From Apus apus (taxonomy: Eukaryota; Chordata; Aves; Apodiformes; Apodidae): a stretch of 64,000 nt of DNA. The DNA lies in assembly GCF_020740795.1 (NCBI RefSeq), contig NC_067285.1, positions 112,779,008 through 112,843,007 of the forward strand, read 5' to 3'. A program made the translations under genes and the position numbers. The notes below the pieces were generated by a model. It did no database searches. It worked only from the letters and a program-made list of their open reading frames with translations, and was not told where the DNA came from. Each line of letters starts with the position of its first letter. The stretch's first letter is position 1. Shown piece after piece: positions 25,691-35,639 of the stretch.

Positions 25691-26004
25691 AGGGTGAGTG
25701 TCAGGAGGACGGAGCCAGGCTTTGTTCAGTGATGTCCAGTGATAGGACAAGGGGCAATGGGTGCAAACTGGAGCACAGGAGGTTCCATGTGAATATCAGA
25801 AACAACTTCTTTCCTGTGAGAGTGACAGAGCCCTGGGACAGGCTGCCCAGAGAGGTTGTGGAGTCTCCTTCTCTGGAGACATTCCAAACCCTCCTGGACA
25901 CGTTCCTGTGTGATGTGCTCTGGGTGATCCTGCTCTGGCAGGGGGGTTGGACTGGGTGATCTTTCCAAGTCCCATCCAACTCCTAAGATTCTGTGATTCC
26001 ATCG
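25691..26004 (+). mobile_element. CR1 fragment, sense, half of an inverted pair
   Basis: Sense copy with an open ORF2-end frame ([20 protein letters not shown], then [16 protein letters not shown]), ending AGATTCTGTGATTCC. Confidence 0.88.
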
Positions 26005-26082
26005 GTTCCTATTGGTGGTCACCAGAGAGAAGAGGTCAGCTTCTCCTCCTCCTCCTTCCCTAATGAGGAAGCAGTAGCTGAG

Positions 26083-26121
26083 ATGAGGTCACCCCTCAGT
26101 CTCCTCTTCTCCAGGCTGAGT
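26083..26121 (-). mobile_element. CR1 scrap
   Basis: Antisense GATGAGGTCACCCCTCAGTC and TTCTCCAGGCTGAG, an isolated 39-base remnant of the ORF2 region. Confidence 0.55.
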
Positions 26122-27221
26122 TGATGCAGCAAGGTTTGTCAGGAGAAAAGAGGACTGCAGGGAGACAAGTCCCACCACCACTTAATAGAGCTTTAAAGTC
26201 GAAACGACCAAAAGATTTACACCACAATAAGGAAACCAGACTTTGGTTTGGTTTGGTTTGTTTTTTAAAAGAAGGATACATCACTTAGTGTGTTTTTCAA
26301 GCTCGCTGGACATCATACTGAAGCACTGTGAAGCTGTCAGAGAAATCATAGACCTTCTTCCTGTTGTCAGGACATGCTTTTACGGAGGCAATCAGCCACA
26401 AATGATGGATACACATCACTTGTCTGGGAAGGAACTGCAAAAACCCAACCTCCATCACTGTCTTTGCCCACTGGTCACTGCCCTGACGAGGGGGCTCTTG
26501 GACTTTCTCTCCAACCATGAAGGAAACTTGATGTTCATCTGTTTTTCCTTTTTTCCAGAGCTGCAGTGAGGTGAAATGGGGTCACTGGTGTGACTGCTCT
26601 GACGTGCAAACCCGGACATGAAGGAGCTCAGTGTGTAAAACACAATCACGTTGGTGGAAAGAGTTTGTAGAAGCTGGGATGGCAGGAGGGCTCAGATCTA
26701 CAGCAGAGCTTACAGCTGCTGTCATGACCAATAGAGAAGTCCAGCCAGTGTCTTCTTTACATGGTAATGTGTGTCCTCCACAGACCTTAGAGCCCTTTTT
26801 GAAGGTGGAGACCCACAGTCTTACCAAGTTTTTAGGGGCTTTTTTTTTGTGTTTGGGTGGGAGGGTTGCTTTTTCCTGTTGTGGTTTCTTTTGTTACCAG
26901 AGGGAGAGACTGAGGCACAGAAAGGTGGTGTGACTTGCCCACAGTTGGTGGTAGACCTTGAACCCCCACCCTGGTCTTGCTCACGGCTTCCCAGCTCCCA
27001 CCTGGAGCAGGGTGAGAAGGGAGAGTTGCCCACTTGTTCCCAAGGCAAGGAGACCTGCAGCTCCTCCTGGGGAGGGGGAGAGAAAAAGGGTGTCACTCTC
27101 AGCAGAGATGTCTGGAAGGGGGACAATGGCACCCGGGGCTTCTGCCAGTGCTGAGGAGCAAGGGACCCGAAATGGAGAGGCAGGAGTCTGTTGGTCAGGC
27201 ACTGAGGGAGAGGACATGGCC

Positions 27222-27993
27222 CTAGAGGATGCATTCGTGCCTCTCTGTCGCCTTCAGAGCCTCGTGCATGCTGGCAGCCGAGAGCCTCCTGTTGATGTTC
27301 CTGTACCTGCACCTCAGGAGGTTCCAGAAAGTAGTCCTCAGGTCTCGGTTAAAGAAAGCATAGATCAAGGGGTTGATGAGGGAGTTGGTGTACCCCAGCC
27401 AGAGCAGGGTCCTCTCCAGCCTCAGGGGCATGCAGCTGCAGCGGATGCCGCAGATGAAGGGCCGAGCCGTGGACATCAGGAAGAAGGGCAGCCAGCAAAA
27501 GGTGAAGGCCCCTACGATGATGCCGAGGGTCCTGGCTGCTTTCTGCTCCCGTTTGAAGATGGAGATGTTCTTGCGGTCTTGCCGGAGCAGCTTGGAGAGC
27601 GTGGCACATTCCTCCGCGGCTTTGGTCCGCTTGGAGCTGTGGTGGCCCCGGCTGGAGGCCTCCAGGCAGTAGACACCTTCCTCTTCCAGGTGCTTGGGGA
27701 AGTTCATGAAGCGGTGCTTCTCGGCGCTGGTCTTGGCAGCCTTGTAGATCCGGGTGTACATGACCAGCATGACGGCCATGGGGATGTAGAAGGCGACCCC
27801 CGTGGAGTAAACCGTGTACCCGAAGTCCTGGCTGATGAGGCAGACTCTTTCCACCGTGACGTTCTTGGCCCAGCCGAAAAGGGGAGGGAGGGTGATGGAG
27901 GCTGACAGGAGCCAAACGATGAAGACCATCTTGGCCATCAGCTTCCCGTTCTGTCTCACGGGGTAGGTCAGCGGCCGGGTGATCCCCAGGTAC
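27222..27993 (-). CDS. HTR7L: 5-HT7-type serotonin receptor (HTR7-like), coding exon 2, complete to stop
   Basis: This exon encodes residues 171-427 of a Gs-coupled serotonin receptor of the plasma membrane. The acceptor CTTCCAG ends at 27994; the first base completes the Arg codon of the DRY motif begun in exon 1. Visible in order: ITRPLTYPVRQNGK after DRY, TM4 (about 191-211), the second-loop cysteine C222 in VCLISQDFGY, TM5 (about 230-252), a third intracellular loop of about 70 residues, the FKREQKAARTLGIIVGAF start of TM6, toggle motif CWLPFF (337-342), TM7 NPLIY (378-382) and a tail cysteine C399 that could be palmitoylated. The tail RRLSAASMHEAL matches the 5-HT7 family closely. The protein stops at TAG right after HECIL; mammalian HTR7 splices to further tail exons near this point, and no GT donor follows here. 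Family assignment is near certain. HTR7-like rather than HTR7 proper is inferred from divergence and linkage to SLC4A11. Confidence 0.95.
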
Positions 27994-28322
27994 CTGGAAG
28001 AGGGGCCAAAGGGTTAGGAGGGGCAGAAGGCGTGAGTGCTGTTGGGTGGTTTTCGTCCCTAGCCAGCTGTTGAAGCTTCATCACAGGAGAATTTCAGGAC
28101 AAGAAACGAATTCCCCCAGTGGAAGCTGCTGCATCTTCTGCGGGATGCATGTCACACCCCTGGAGCTCTCCTGAGCCCAAACACCCTGCTTTGGCTGTTC
28201 CCCACTGCTTTCTGACAACCACCCCACGTGTGACAGGAGGTGTCACGTCACTGCTCAGAGCAGTGCGAGCACCACGTGGGTTCCTGGGGAGTAAAAATGG
28301 TTCAGAAAGCTCAGTTTTCAGG

Positions 28323-28440
28323 GAATCATGGAAGGGTTTGGGTTGGAAGGGACCTTCAAGACAATCTCGTTCCCTCTCCTGCCACAGGCAGGAAACATCT
28401 GCCACTAGACCTTGTTGCTCAAAGTTCCATCCACGACTCA
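28323..28440 (-). mobile_element. CR1 3' tail fragment in HTR7-like intron
   Basis: Antisense tail GAATCATGGAAGGGTTTGGG onward, diverged after GACCTTCAAGACAATC. Confidence 0.75.
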
Positions 28441-28675
28441 AGGATGCGTCTGGATGGGGACAGAGAGCAAAGCTAGGGATCAGGTGATGGACTGAGGTGC
28501 AAGTCTGGCAGATGTTGACCCACACCTTCTTCCATCTGACGGGCTGTGTGTTTGTATCTTGCAGCCCTGGCACCCATGGGAGACACCACTGTCAGCAGAT
28601 CACCCCCTCACTTCCCTATCCATCCAGCTTGCACTGTGAGGACAAACCTACAGGTTCCTGCAACGTCTTCTGGAG

Positions 28676-28732
28676 ATCATAGAATGGTTTGGGTTGGAAG
28701 GGAACTTGTAGATCATCTAGTTCCAACCCAGC
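28676..28732 (-). mobile_element. CR1 tail scrap in HTR7-like intron
   Basis: GATCATAGAATGGTTTGGGT plus about 35 bases; only the extreme 3' end remains. Confidence 0.7.
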
Positions 28733-29307
28733 TCTGGAAAGTAAGACAGGAGTAAGACAAACAGCTGGAGCAGTTTGCTCCCTTGCATGGCCCATAGCTC
28801 CTCAAGTGCTGGTGTCCACCCCTCCCTGGGGAGTAAAATGAAAGGAGCTCTGAGCAGGAGTTCCCATAAGCATGTGGTGACCCACATATTCAGCAGTCCT
28901 GATGCCTGGAGTTAGGAGTTACCTTGTTAGCTTGGCTGGAAAGAGCTGGAGACTGCATGACCCACCAGCTCCTGGATAGACTATGGGATGTGATGTTGAA
29001 TCCTCCCAAGCCTTGGCTGAGAGAGGTCATCTGACTGGAAAATGGTGTTAGTTGGGAAATTACCACTGGAGCTAAGGAGTCAGTATGGAGTTGGCCATGG
29101 CCAGCTCCTCCTGCTGAAGAACTTCTGCCTCCTGTTCAGACCCAATCGTTCCAGCAAAAGCTTCTGGCTGTCAGATGAGTTCTTTTCGTGTTACAGCCTT
29201 TGTGATTCAACCTGCCGGTTGTCAGGAATTTCCAGGCATTTTCAGACAGGGTCACATCACCTCTTGAGTGTTTTGGGGATGCTGCATCAGTCCAGAGAGG
29301 TGGTGGG

Positions 29308-29914
29308 AACAGTGTGTCCTGGGTGGCATCAAAAGAAGTGTGGCCAGCAGGGCCAGGGAGGAGATTCCGTCCCTCTGCTCTGCTCTGGTGAGACCCCACC
29401 TGGAATACTGTGTACAGTTCTGGGGCCCTCAGCACAGGAAGGGCATAGACCTGTTGGACAGGGTCCAGAGAAGGGTCACCAAGATGATCAAAGGCCTGGA
29501 GCAGCTCTGCTCTGGAGACAGGCTGGGAGAGTTGGGGTGTTCAGCCTGGAGAAGAGAAGGCTCCAGGGAGACCTGAGAGCACCTTCCAGTGCCTGAAGGG
29601 GCTCCAGGAAAGCTGGGGAGGGGCTTGGGACAAGGGCAGGGAGGGATGGGATGAGGGGAAAAGGTTTCAAACTAGAAGATGGGAGATTTAGATGAGATAT
29701 AAGGGAGAAATTCTTGACTATGAGGACAGTGAGATCCTGGCCCAGGTTGCCCAGAGAAGCTGTGGCTGCCCCATCCCTGGCAGTGTTGAAGGGCAGGTTG
29801 GATGGGGCTTGGAGCAACCTGGGCTGGTGGGAGGTGTCCCTGCCCATGCAGAGGGGTTGGAACTGGATGATCTTTAAGGTCCTTTCCAACCTTAACGATT
29901 CTATGATTCTATCT
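29308..29914 (+). mobile_element. CR1 fragment in HTR7-like intron
   Basis: Sense copy of about 600 bases, from GTGTCCTGGGTGGCATCAAA to the doubled octamer end CGATTCTATGATTCTAT. It lies in the opposite direction to the host gene. Confidence 0.92.
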
Positions 29915-30530
29915 ATGGGAACAGCAGCTCTATGGAGATGTTTTGCTGAAAGCTTGTCCAGGGAAGAGCAGGCTTTTCTGCCAGAAGAACAATTTCTGCA
30001 GAGAATTTCACTTCTGGTTGTACTGTTATTTCTCCCCGACAATCGGTCTCACTGGAGGTGTTAGGAGATGTTTTCTTCCCTGTTTCCCTTTTGCAGATTC
30101 TCCTCCAAGATTGGAAGAAGAAGGAAATAAAAGAACAATAATCCAATTCCTCCTCCCTTCCTGGCTGCAAAATAAATTCAAAGCCCTGACTCTGTGATAA
30201 ACTGAATTTGAATTAATTCACTGAGTTATTCTTGTCCTGTTTTTCTCCTCCCAGGCAAAGCTCTCCATGACCATTGATGCTGCTGGAACACCAGGAAGTG
30301 GTACAGGCTGAAGAACAACACTCATGGATGCAAAGGCAACACAACCTCTCAGGAAAGGGCTTTTCACCCCACCACCCTGTGGGTCTCTGTCTGTGAAGGC
30401 TGAGACCTGATGAGATGGAGATGGACAACAGAGCTAGTTTTGGTGCTGTCCTTCTAAAAGGACAGATGGACTGAATCCATCTGACTTGGGCCAAGTACAG
30501 TGAGAAGTGATGAGCCTGGATCAAAGGTCA

Positions 30531-31030
30531 TAGAATCATGGAATAGCTTGGGCTGGAAGGGACATGTAAAGGCTCCCTGGAGCCTTCTCTTCTCCACGCT
30601 GAGCACCCCAGCTCTCCCAGCCTGTCTCCAGAGCAGAGCTGCTCCAGCCTTTGGATCATCTCTGTGGCCTCCTCTGGACTCTCTCCAACAGCTCCATGTC
30701 TTTCCTGTACTGAGGAGCCCAGAACTGAACCCAGTCCTGCAGGGGGGGGTCTCACCAGAGCAGAGCAGAGGGGACAATCCCCTCCCTGGCCCTGCTGGTC
30801 ACGCTGCTGGTGACACAGCCCAGGACACAGTTGGTTTCTGGGCTCCAACACACACTGCTGGCTCATGTTGAGCTTCTCATCCACTATCACCCCCAAGTCC
30901 TTCTCCTCTGGGCTGCTCTCAGTCCCCTCACCCCCAGTCTGTACTGGTCCTGGGGGTTGCCCTGACCCAGGTGCAGGACCTTGCACTTGGCCTTGTTGAA
31001 CTCAGACTGATGGGTTGGGAGCAGCTTGGA
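30531..31030 (-). mobile_element. CR1 fragment with internal deletion, HTR7-like intron
   Basis: Antisense. The 3' end (TAGAATCATGGAATAGCTTG) jumps after about 40 bases to GGCTCCCTGGAGCCTTCTCT, so roughly 300 bases of the usual 3' region are missing. It continues into ORF2 sequence around CAGTTGGTTTCTGGGCTCCA. Confidence 0.9.
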
Positions 31031-31867
31031 GGGATGGTGCCAAATGCCCTCCTGCTGCAGGAAGGGACTTTGGAGGGAGAACACACTCCATGTCCCCTGG
31101 GCTGGGAGAAAACCGTGCCCTGCTGTAACAACTCCTAACTCAGCACCCCAAAATCACTTCTTTTTATAACCAAGCCAAGAACTTTGCAAATTAATATACA
31201 CTGTGATGCATGACACCCTTCATTATTACTGTTATTAATTATTATTATTATTCTATTACTGGGTTTCCTTGAGAAGACGATCCACTCAGGATTTGCTGAA
31301 ACCTGAAGGAATTTACACCCTGGCCAAGCAAAAGGCAGAGTGACAAGATGTAAAAAGCAGGCAAAGCTGACACGTTTCATCTGGGAGCTCCTCGTGCAGC
31401 CACTGCTGGAGGAAACGGGGCCTTTCTGAGGTCTTTACTGGTAATTTTGGTGAGAACAGGAAGACCTCCAAATAGGCCAGTGGATACAGGGGGGGAGGAA
31501 GGCAGGATTGCACAGCAATGCAATGAAATTCAAATCAGTTTCTATTGCTTTTATCCTTCTTTTCTCTTGTAATGTGTGTGTTGCTGTTAATCAAGTTTAG
31601 AGGCACTCAGGTAGCAGGAGCCATTTCCCAGGGCAGTGATTTAGGGGGGGCTCTTTGTGCCACGTTGCAGGACCCCCAGCCCTGCAGAGCTGATGGTGGA
31701 ATCCCTCAGTCCTTGGGCCATCAAATCCTGCCATGTCCTTGCTCAGCCCTGGCCATGGGGCAGGAGATCTGCCCCAGGGTGGGCTCCACCATCAACCCCA
31801 TGGATTAACCAGGTCAGTTCACTTATTCTACACCCAGCAGGAATCGATGGATCTTGTTGCCAGGGAT

Positions 31868-31869
31868 TA

Positions 31870-31957
<88 letters not shown>
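31868..31957. repeat. AAT microsatellite
   Basis: About 29 uninterrupted AAT units inside the HTR7-like intron, followed by an A/C-rich stretch and a CR1 fragment. Its length and purity predict high polymorphism. Confidence 0.95.
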
Positions 31958-31958
<1 letters not shown>

Positions 31959-32005
31959 CCCAACAAAACCAAACCAAACCTCTCCAAGGTGCCCCTTTAG
32001 GGTGA

Positions 32006-32281
32006 AGATGGGACAAGGGGAAAGTGTTTCAAGCTGGAAAAGGAAAGATTTAGGTTGGACATGAGGAGGAAATTCTTTGCTGTGAGGGTGGTGAGACCCT
32101 GGCCCAGGTTGCCCAGGGAAGCTGTGGCTGCCCCATCCCTGGCAGTGTTGAAGGGCAGGTTGGATGGGGCTTGGAGCAACCTGGGCTGGTGGGAGGTGTC
32201 CCTGCCCATGCAGGGGGGTTGGAACTGGATGGTCTTGAAGGTCCCTTCCAACCCAAACCAGTCTGGGATTCTATGATTCTG
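32006..32281 (+). mobile_element. CR1 3' fragment in HTR7-like intron
   Basis: Sense copy from AGATGGGACAAGGGGAAAGT to GGGATTCTATGATTCTG, placed just after the AAT microsatellite. Confidence 0.9.
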
Positions 32282-33299
32282 TCTCCATCCTGTAGCTGGC
32301 AAACTGGGAAAGGACAAATTTCCACCCACACAGGATAGCTGAGCCCAAAGGAGCTCAGAATTGGGGTTTCCTGGACCCCACTGCTTTACCACAACCCCAT
32401 GTCTCCTCAGGGCCTCAGCTCTGCATCTCTCTTCCCAGCTGACCCCGTGCCTGCCCCATCCTGCTGAAGGAGAAAAAACCCCCAGATGGAGAATATAAAG
32501 GGCAGCTGGAGGCTGCAGCTCCCTGTGGTTTCATGTCCCTGCCCAAGACAGGGGTGGTGGGAGCATCCCAGAGATGCATCCCAGCCTGGGATACGTTCAG
32601 ATGAAGGACACAGCAAGATGCAGTGCAGGATTTATCCCACCAGCTCTTTTGGGAGGCACCCTTTTCACTGAGGACGATGCCAAGTTGGAGCATTTAATCT
32701 GATTTCAGGCAAGAAACACCTTTTTTTGTTTGTTTAAGGGAGAGTCTCAGGGGAGCTGCCTGGGAAAGGGATGGAGATTTTTTTCCTCCACTAGGAAAAC
32801 CTGAAGTGATGTGTGGGGTATGGGGGAGCTTCTTTTTTCAGCTGCTTGGCACTTTTATGGAGAGCTTCCACAGAAGCTGAACAGCCAAAATGTTTTTTTT
32901 TCTTGTTGTGCTTTTGTTTTTGGTTCGTGGCAATAAAAAATCCATAGCATTGGCAGGCTTTTATGGAAGAAAAATGGACAAGAAAGATGGATTTTTTCCA
33001 GCGTTTTTCTATTTTGATTTAAAAGAAAATCAATCAGACTTCCCTTCAGAAGAGATTGGTTCTTACCAGCTTCAATCAAGAGGCTTTTAGAAAGTGCTCT
33101 GCATTAATAACCAGTAATAGCAGCCTACATTTTAATTGTACCTTCATCTTGGGCAAGCCAAGCATCTTTCATATCTAAGCTAACAAAAACACGTGGACTC
33201 TTCAGCCACCAGTACAATCACCACCTCTTCCTTGGCAGAAGAAGGCACCTGCCTATCAGTGCTGGCCAAGTTGGAATTCAGGACAGAACAAGAGGAGGT

Positions 33300-33870
33300 A
33301 CTGGCCAGAAGACTGAGGAAGGTGATTTTCCCCTTCTACTCTGCTCTTGTGAGACCCCACGTGGAGAACTGTGCCCAGTTCTGGAGACCCCAGCACAAGG
33401 AGGACATGGAGCTGTTGGAGAGTCCAGAGGAGGCCACGGAGATGCTCAGAGGGCTGGAGCAGCTCTGCTCTGGAGACAGGCTGGGAGAGTTGGGGTGTTC
33501 AGCCTGGAGAAGAGAAGGCTCCAGGGAGACCTTAGAGCACCTTCCAGGGCCTGAAGGGGCTCCAGGAAAGCTGGGGAGGGGCTTGGGACAAGGGCAGGGA
33601 GGGGTGGGACATGGGTGAATGGCTTTAAACTGGAAGAGGGGAGATTTAGGTGAGACATGAGGAAATTCTTCACTATGAGGGTGGTGAGACCCTGGCCCAG
33701 GTTGCCCAGGGAAGCTGTGGCTGCCCCATCCCTGGCAGTGTTGAAGGGCAGGTTGGATGGGGCTTGGAGCAGCCTGGGCTGGTGGGAGGTGTCCCTGCCC
33801 ATACAGGGGGGTTGGAACTAGATGATCTTGAAGGTCCTTTCCCAACCCAAACCAGTCTATCATTCCATAA
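33300..33870 (+). mobile_element. CR1 fragment in HTR7-like intron
   Basis: Sense copy from GGCCAGAAGACTGAGGAAGG through GTGAGACCCCACGTGGAGAA to the 3' end near CTATCATTCCATAA. Confidence 0.92.
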
Positions 33871-34472
33871 ATCTAGGATTTGAGGGAAGGAGAAAGGGAA
33901 GAGAAGGGAAGTGGAAAGCAAAGAGGAAAAGGAAGGAATAAGGAAAGGGAATTTTTCAAAGCAAAGCCCATCTGCTCAGCGTGTATCTCCTTGCTGCTCA
34001 AGAGGCAGCTCTGACGTGTCACTACTTCATTTCTTCCCTCTAGCAGGGCCAGACCTCTGCCAGCTCCCGATGCACCTGCTTTTTTTAGGCTTTTTATTAC
34101 CACAGAGCGAGTTCAGCAGCAGTGCTGGCCCTTCTCTGCTGGCCTGGCAGGGATCTCCTCTGTGTCCAGCAGCTCCGAGCTGTGCCAGCCTGAGGAGCAG
34201 AGGGCATTTCAGGGTGGGGGCTGGGGCAGGAGCTGCTGTTTGCTCCAGGGGCATCACATCCCCTGGCGGCAGCAGGATTTTCTCTGTCCTCTCTGCTTTC
34301 TCACCGGGTTTCACACCTGGGGAGGGTGGTGGAGCTGCAGGCAGGTGTCTCGTGGGGTGTCTCATCCCCTGAGCTGCTCAGCACCCACCAGCCTGGCCCA
34401 GTGGGGTCAATGTGAACCTAAAGAGGAACCAGCAGACGTCAGGCCTGGCCCCGGCTCATCAGCGCCGGGTCC

Positions 34473-34497
34473 CTAATGACGCAGCTGCTGTAATTAG
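34473..34497. promoter_or_regulatory. Near-palindromic homeobox/E-box cluster in HTR7-like intron
   Basis: CTAATGACG, a central CAGCTG E-box and CTGTAATTAG form an imperfect dyad with inverted TAAT homeodomain half-sites. It is a candidate enhancer element. Confidence 0.3.
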
Positions 34498-35106
34498 AGC
34501 CACGGGGGTGCTGACTTGTCCCAGCCTTGCCTGTTTGCCAGGCAGGCCTTTCCCTCCCGACCCCAGGTGAAGGAGCTGAAGCCAGCAGATCCTCACAAAC
34601 GCCTGCACTGGGCTAAGCCAGGGATTTCAGGGACGTGGGATGGGGTGGGAGAAGCTGCCGACAGCCTCAGCCAAGGGGTGAGTCCAGGCAGCAGCAGAGC
34701 GTCCTGTAGGACTGGGCTCCAGAAGCTCCATCACCTGGATTTTCAAAGGGCGTACGTTTTTGTTTTGTTTTGTTGGATAATTTCATGGTCTAACCTCCTT
34801 CCAGGAAGCAGGTCGGGTGACGGAGCTGACCTCTAGGCTCTGTTCCTCAAGCCAAGGAAGAACAATGGGAAGTAGCTGCCTGGAGCTGGGAGCAAGTCAC
34901 TTAGGGAAGTTAGGTGAGAACGCACCTTAAGCCCAGCTCCTCCAAAGACACTGAGGCACCTAATCCCTACAGAAAACCCTCAGCCACCCCATGCACCTGG
35001 AGAACACAAAGCAGCACTTATCCAACCAGCACCATACCCAGCCAGGGCTCAACCTCCAGGGACACCCTTCCACTCGGCAGCCGGCGGGCGCCTCGTCCTC
35101 CCTTAC

Positions 35107-35618
35107 CTGTCCACGCTGATGATGCACAAGGTCATGATGGAGGCCGTGCAGCACGTGACGTCCATGGCGATGAAGACGTTGCAGAAAACCTTCCCAAAGA
35201 GCCACTCTCCCCCCAGCAGGTCGGTGATGGTGACGAAGGGCATGACGGCGAAGGCCACCGACAGGTCAGCGGCGGCGAGGGACACCACCAGGTAGTTGGA
35301 AGGTTGCCGGAGCTTCTTGACGATGCAGACGGAGATGATGACCAGCCCGTTGCCAGCGATGGTCATGAGGATGATGATGGAGAGGACAGCTCCAATGACC
35401 ACCTTCTCCGTCTCCCCATAGGGCAGGATCTCCTCGGCACAGTCCGTCAGGTTGGTGAGGTTGGAGGAGGACGGCGGGTCTGGCTCGGCTGGGGTGGAGA
35501 GTTCCTCAGGCATGGATGGATTCGGGAGCGGTTTCCCAGCTGGGTGCTGCTGCTCTGCCTCCTCCACCAAGAGAAGGGGGTGCTCCAGAAACCTTCTGGG
35601 GCTGGCCCTCAGCAACAT
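35107..35618 (-). CDS. HTR7L: 5-HT7-type serotonin receptor (HTR7-like), coding exon 1 with start codon
   Basis: Encodes residues 1-170 and two bases of R171. The N-terminus is about 72 residues with two overlapping glycosylation sequons (NLTNLT, 53-58). TM1 begins near EKVVIG (71-76) and carries the GN motif (N90); KKLRQPSNYL leads into TM2, where LAAADLS holds the conserved Asp (D119). TM3 has the disulfide cysteine C146 and amine-binding D153 in AMDVTCC; the exon ends in the DRY motif (D170). The donor is CAG|GTAAGG at 35107/35106. The intron position inside DRY matches the known first intron of HTR7. I chose the Met at 35618 because it gives an extracellular tail close in length to mammalian HTR7 and has A at -3; the next in-frame Met (35513) would leave only about 37 residues and has T at -3. 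With exon 2 the protein is 427 residues. Confidence 0.93.
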
Positions 35619-35639
35619 GCTCCGAGCTCACCGCAGCGG

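Larger units (their letters stand above)
1..27221. other. Region downstream of the HTR7-like gene, no confident gene
   Basis: Outside the listed repeats, the gene-free stretches longer than 300 bases are 1-781, 1326-2462, 2999-3868, 5091-5951, 6481-7117, 7546-8852, 9436-10387, 10953-13057, 13385-14373, 15595-16725, 17306-17811, 18461-19317, 19451-21169, 21896-22897, 23251-24548, 24685-25317 and 26122-27221. They hold diverged single-copy sequence, T-runs (148-160, 12646-12663) and a CAT repeat near 13019. I found no exon with family similarity or paired splice sites. The last stretch, next to the receptor stop, should contain its 3' untranslated region, but I saw no clear minus-strand AATAAA close by. 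Confidence 0.6.
27994..35106 (-). other. HTR7L: HTR7-like intron 1
   Basis: A phase-2 intron of 7113 bases between the two coding exons, with consensus GT and AG ends. It holds CR1 copies at 28323, 28676, 29308, 30531, 32006 and 33300 and an AAT microsatellite at 31868. The remaining stretches of more than 300 bases (28733-29307, 29915-30530, 31031-31867, 32282-33299, 33871-35106) show no exon that I can recognise. The 33871-35106 part contains the dyad reported at 34473. Confidence 0.9.

Noticed and set aside
26958-27905. A 315-codon plus-strand frame
   Set aside because: It is the shadow of the serotonin receptor exon on the other strand; splice sites and family motifs support only the minus strand.
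31657-32064. A frame containing a long poly-Asn run
   Set aside because: It is the AAT microsatellite translated.
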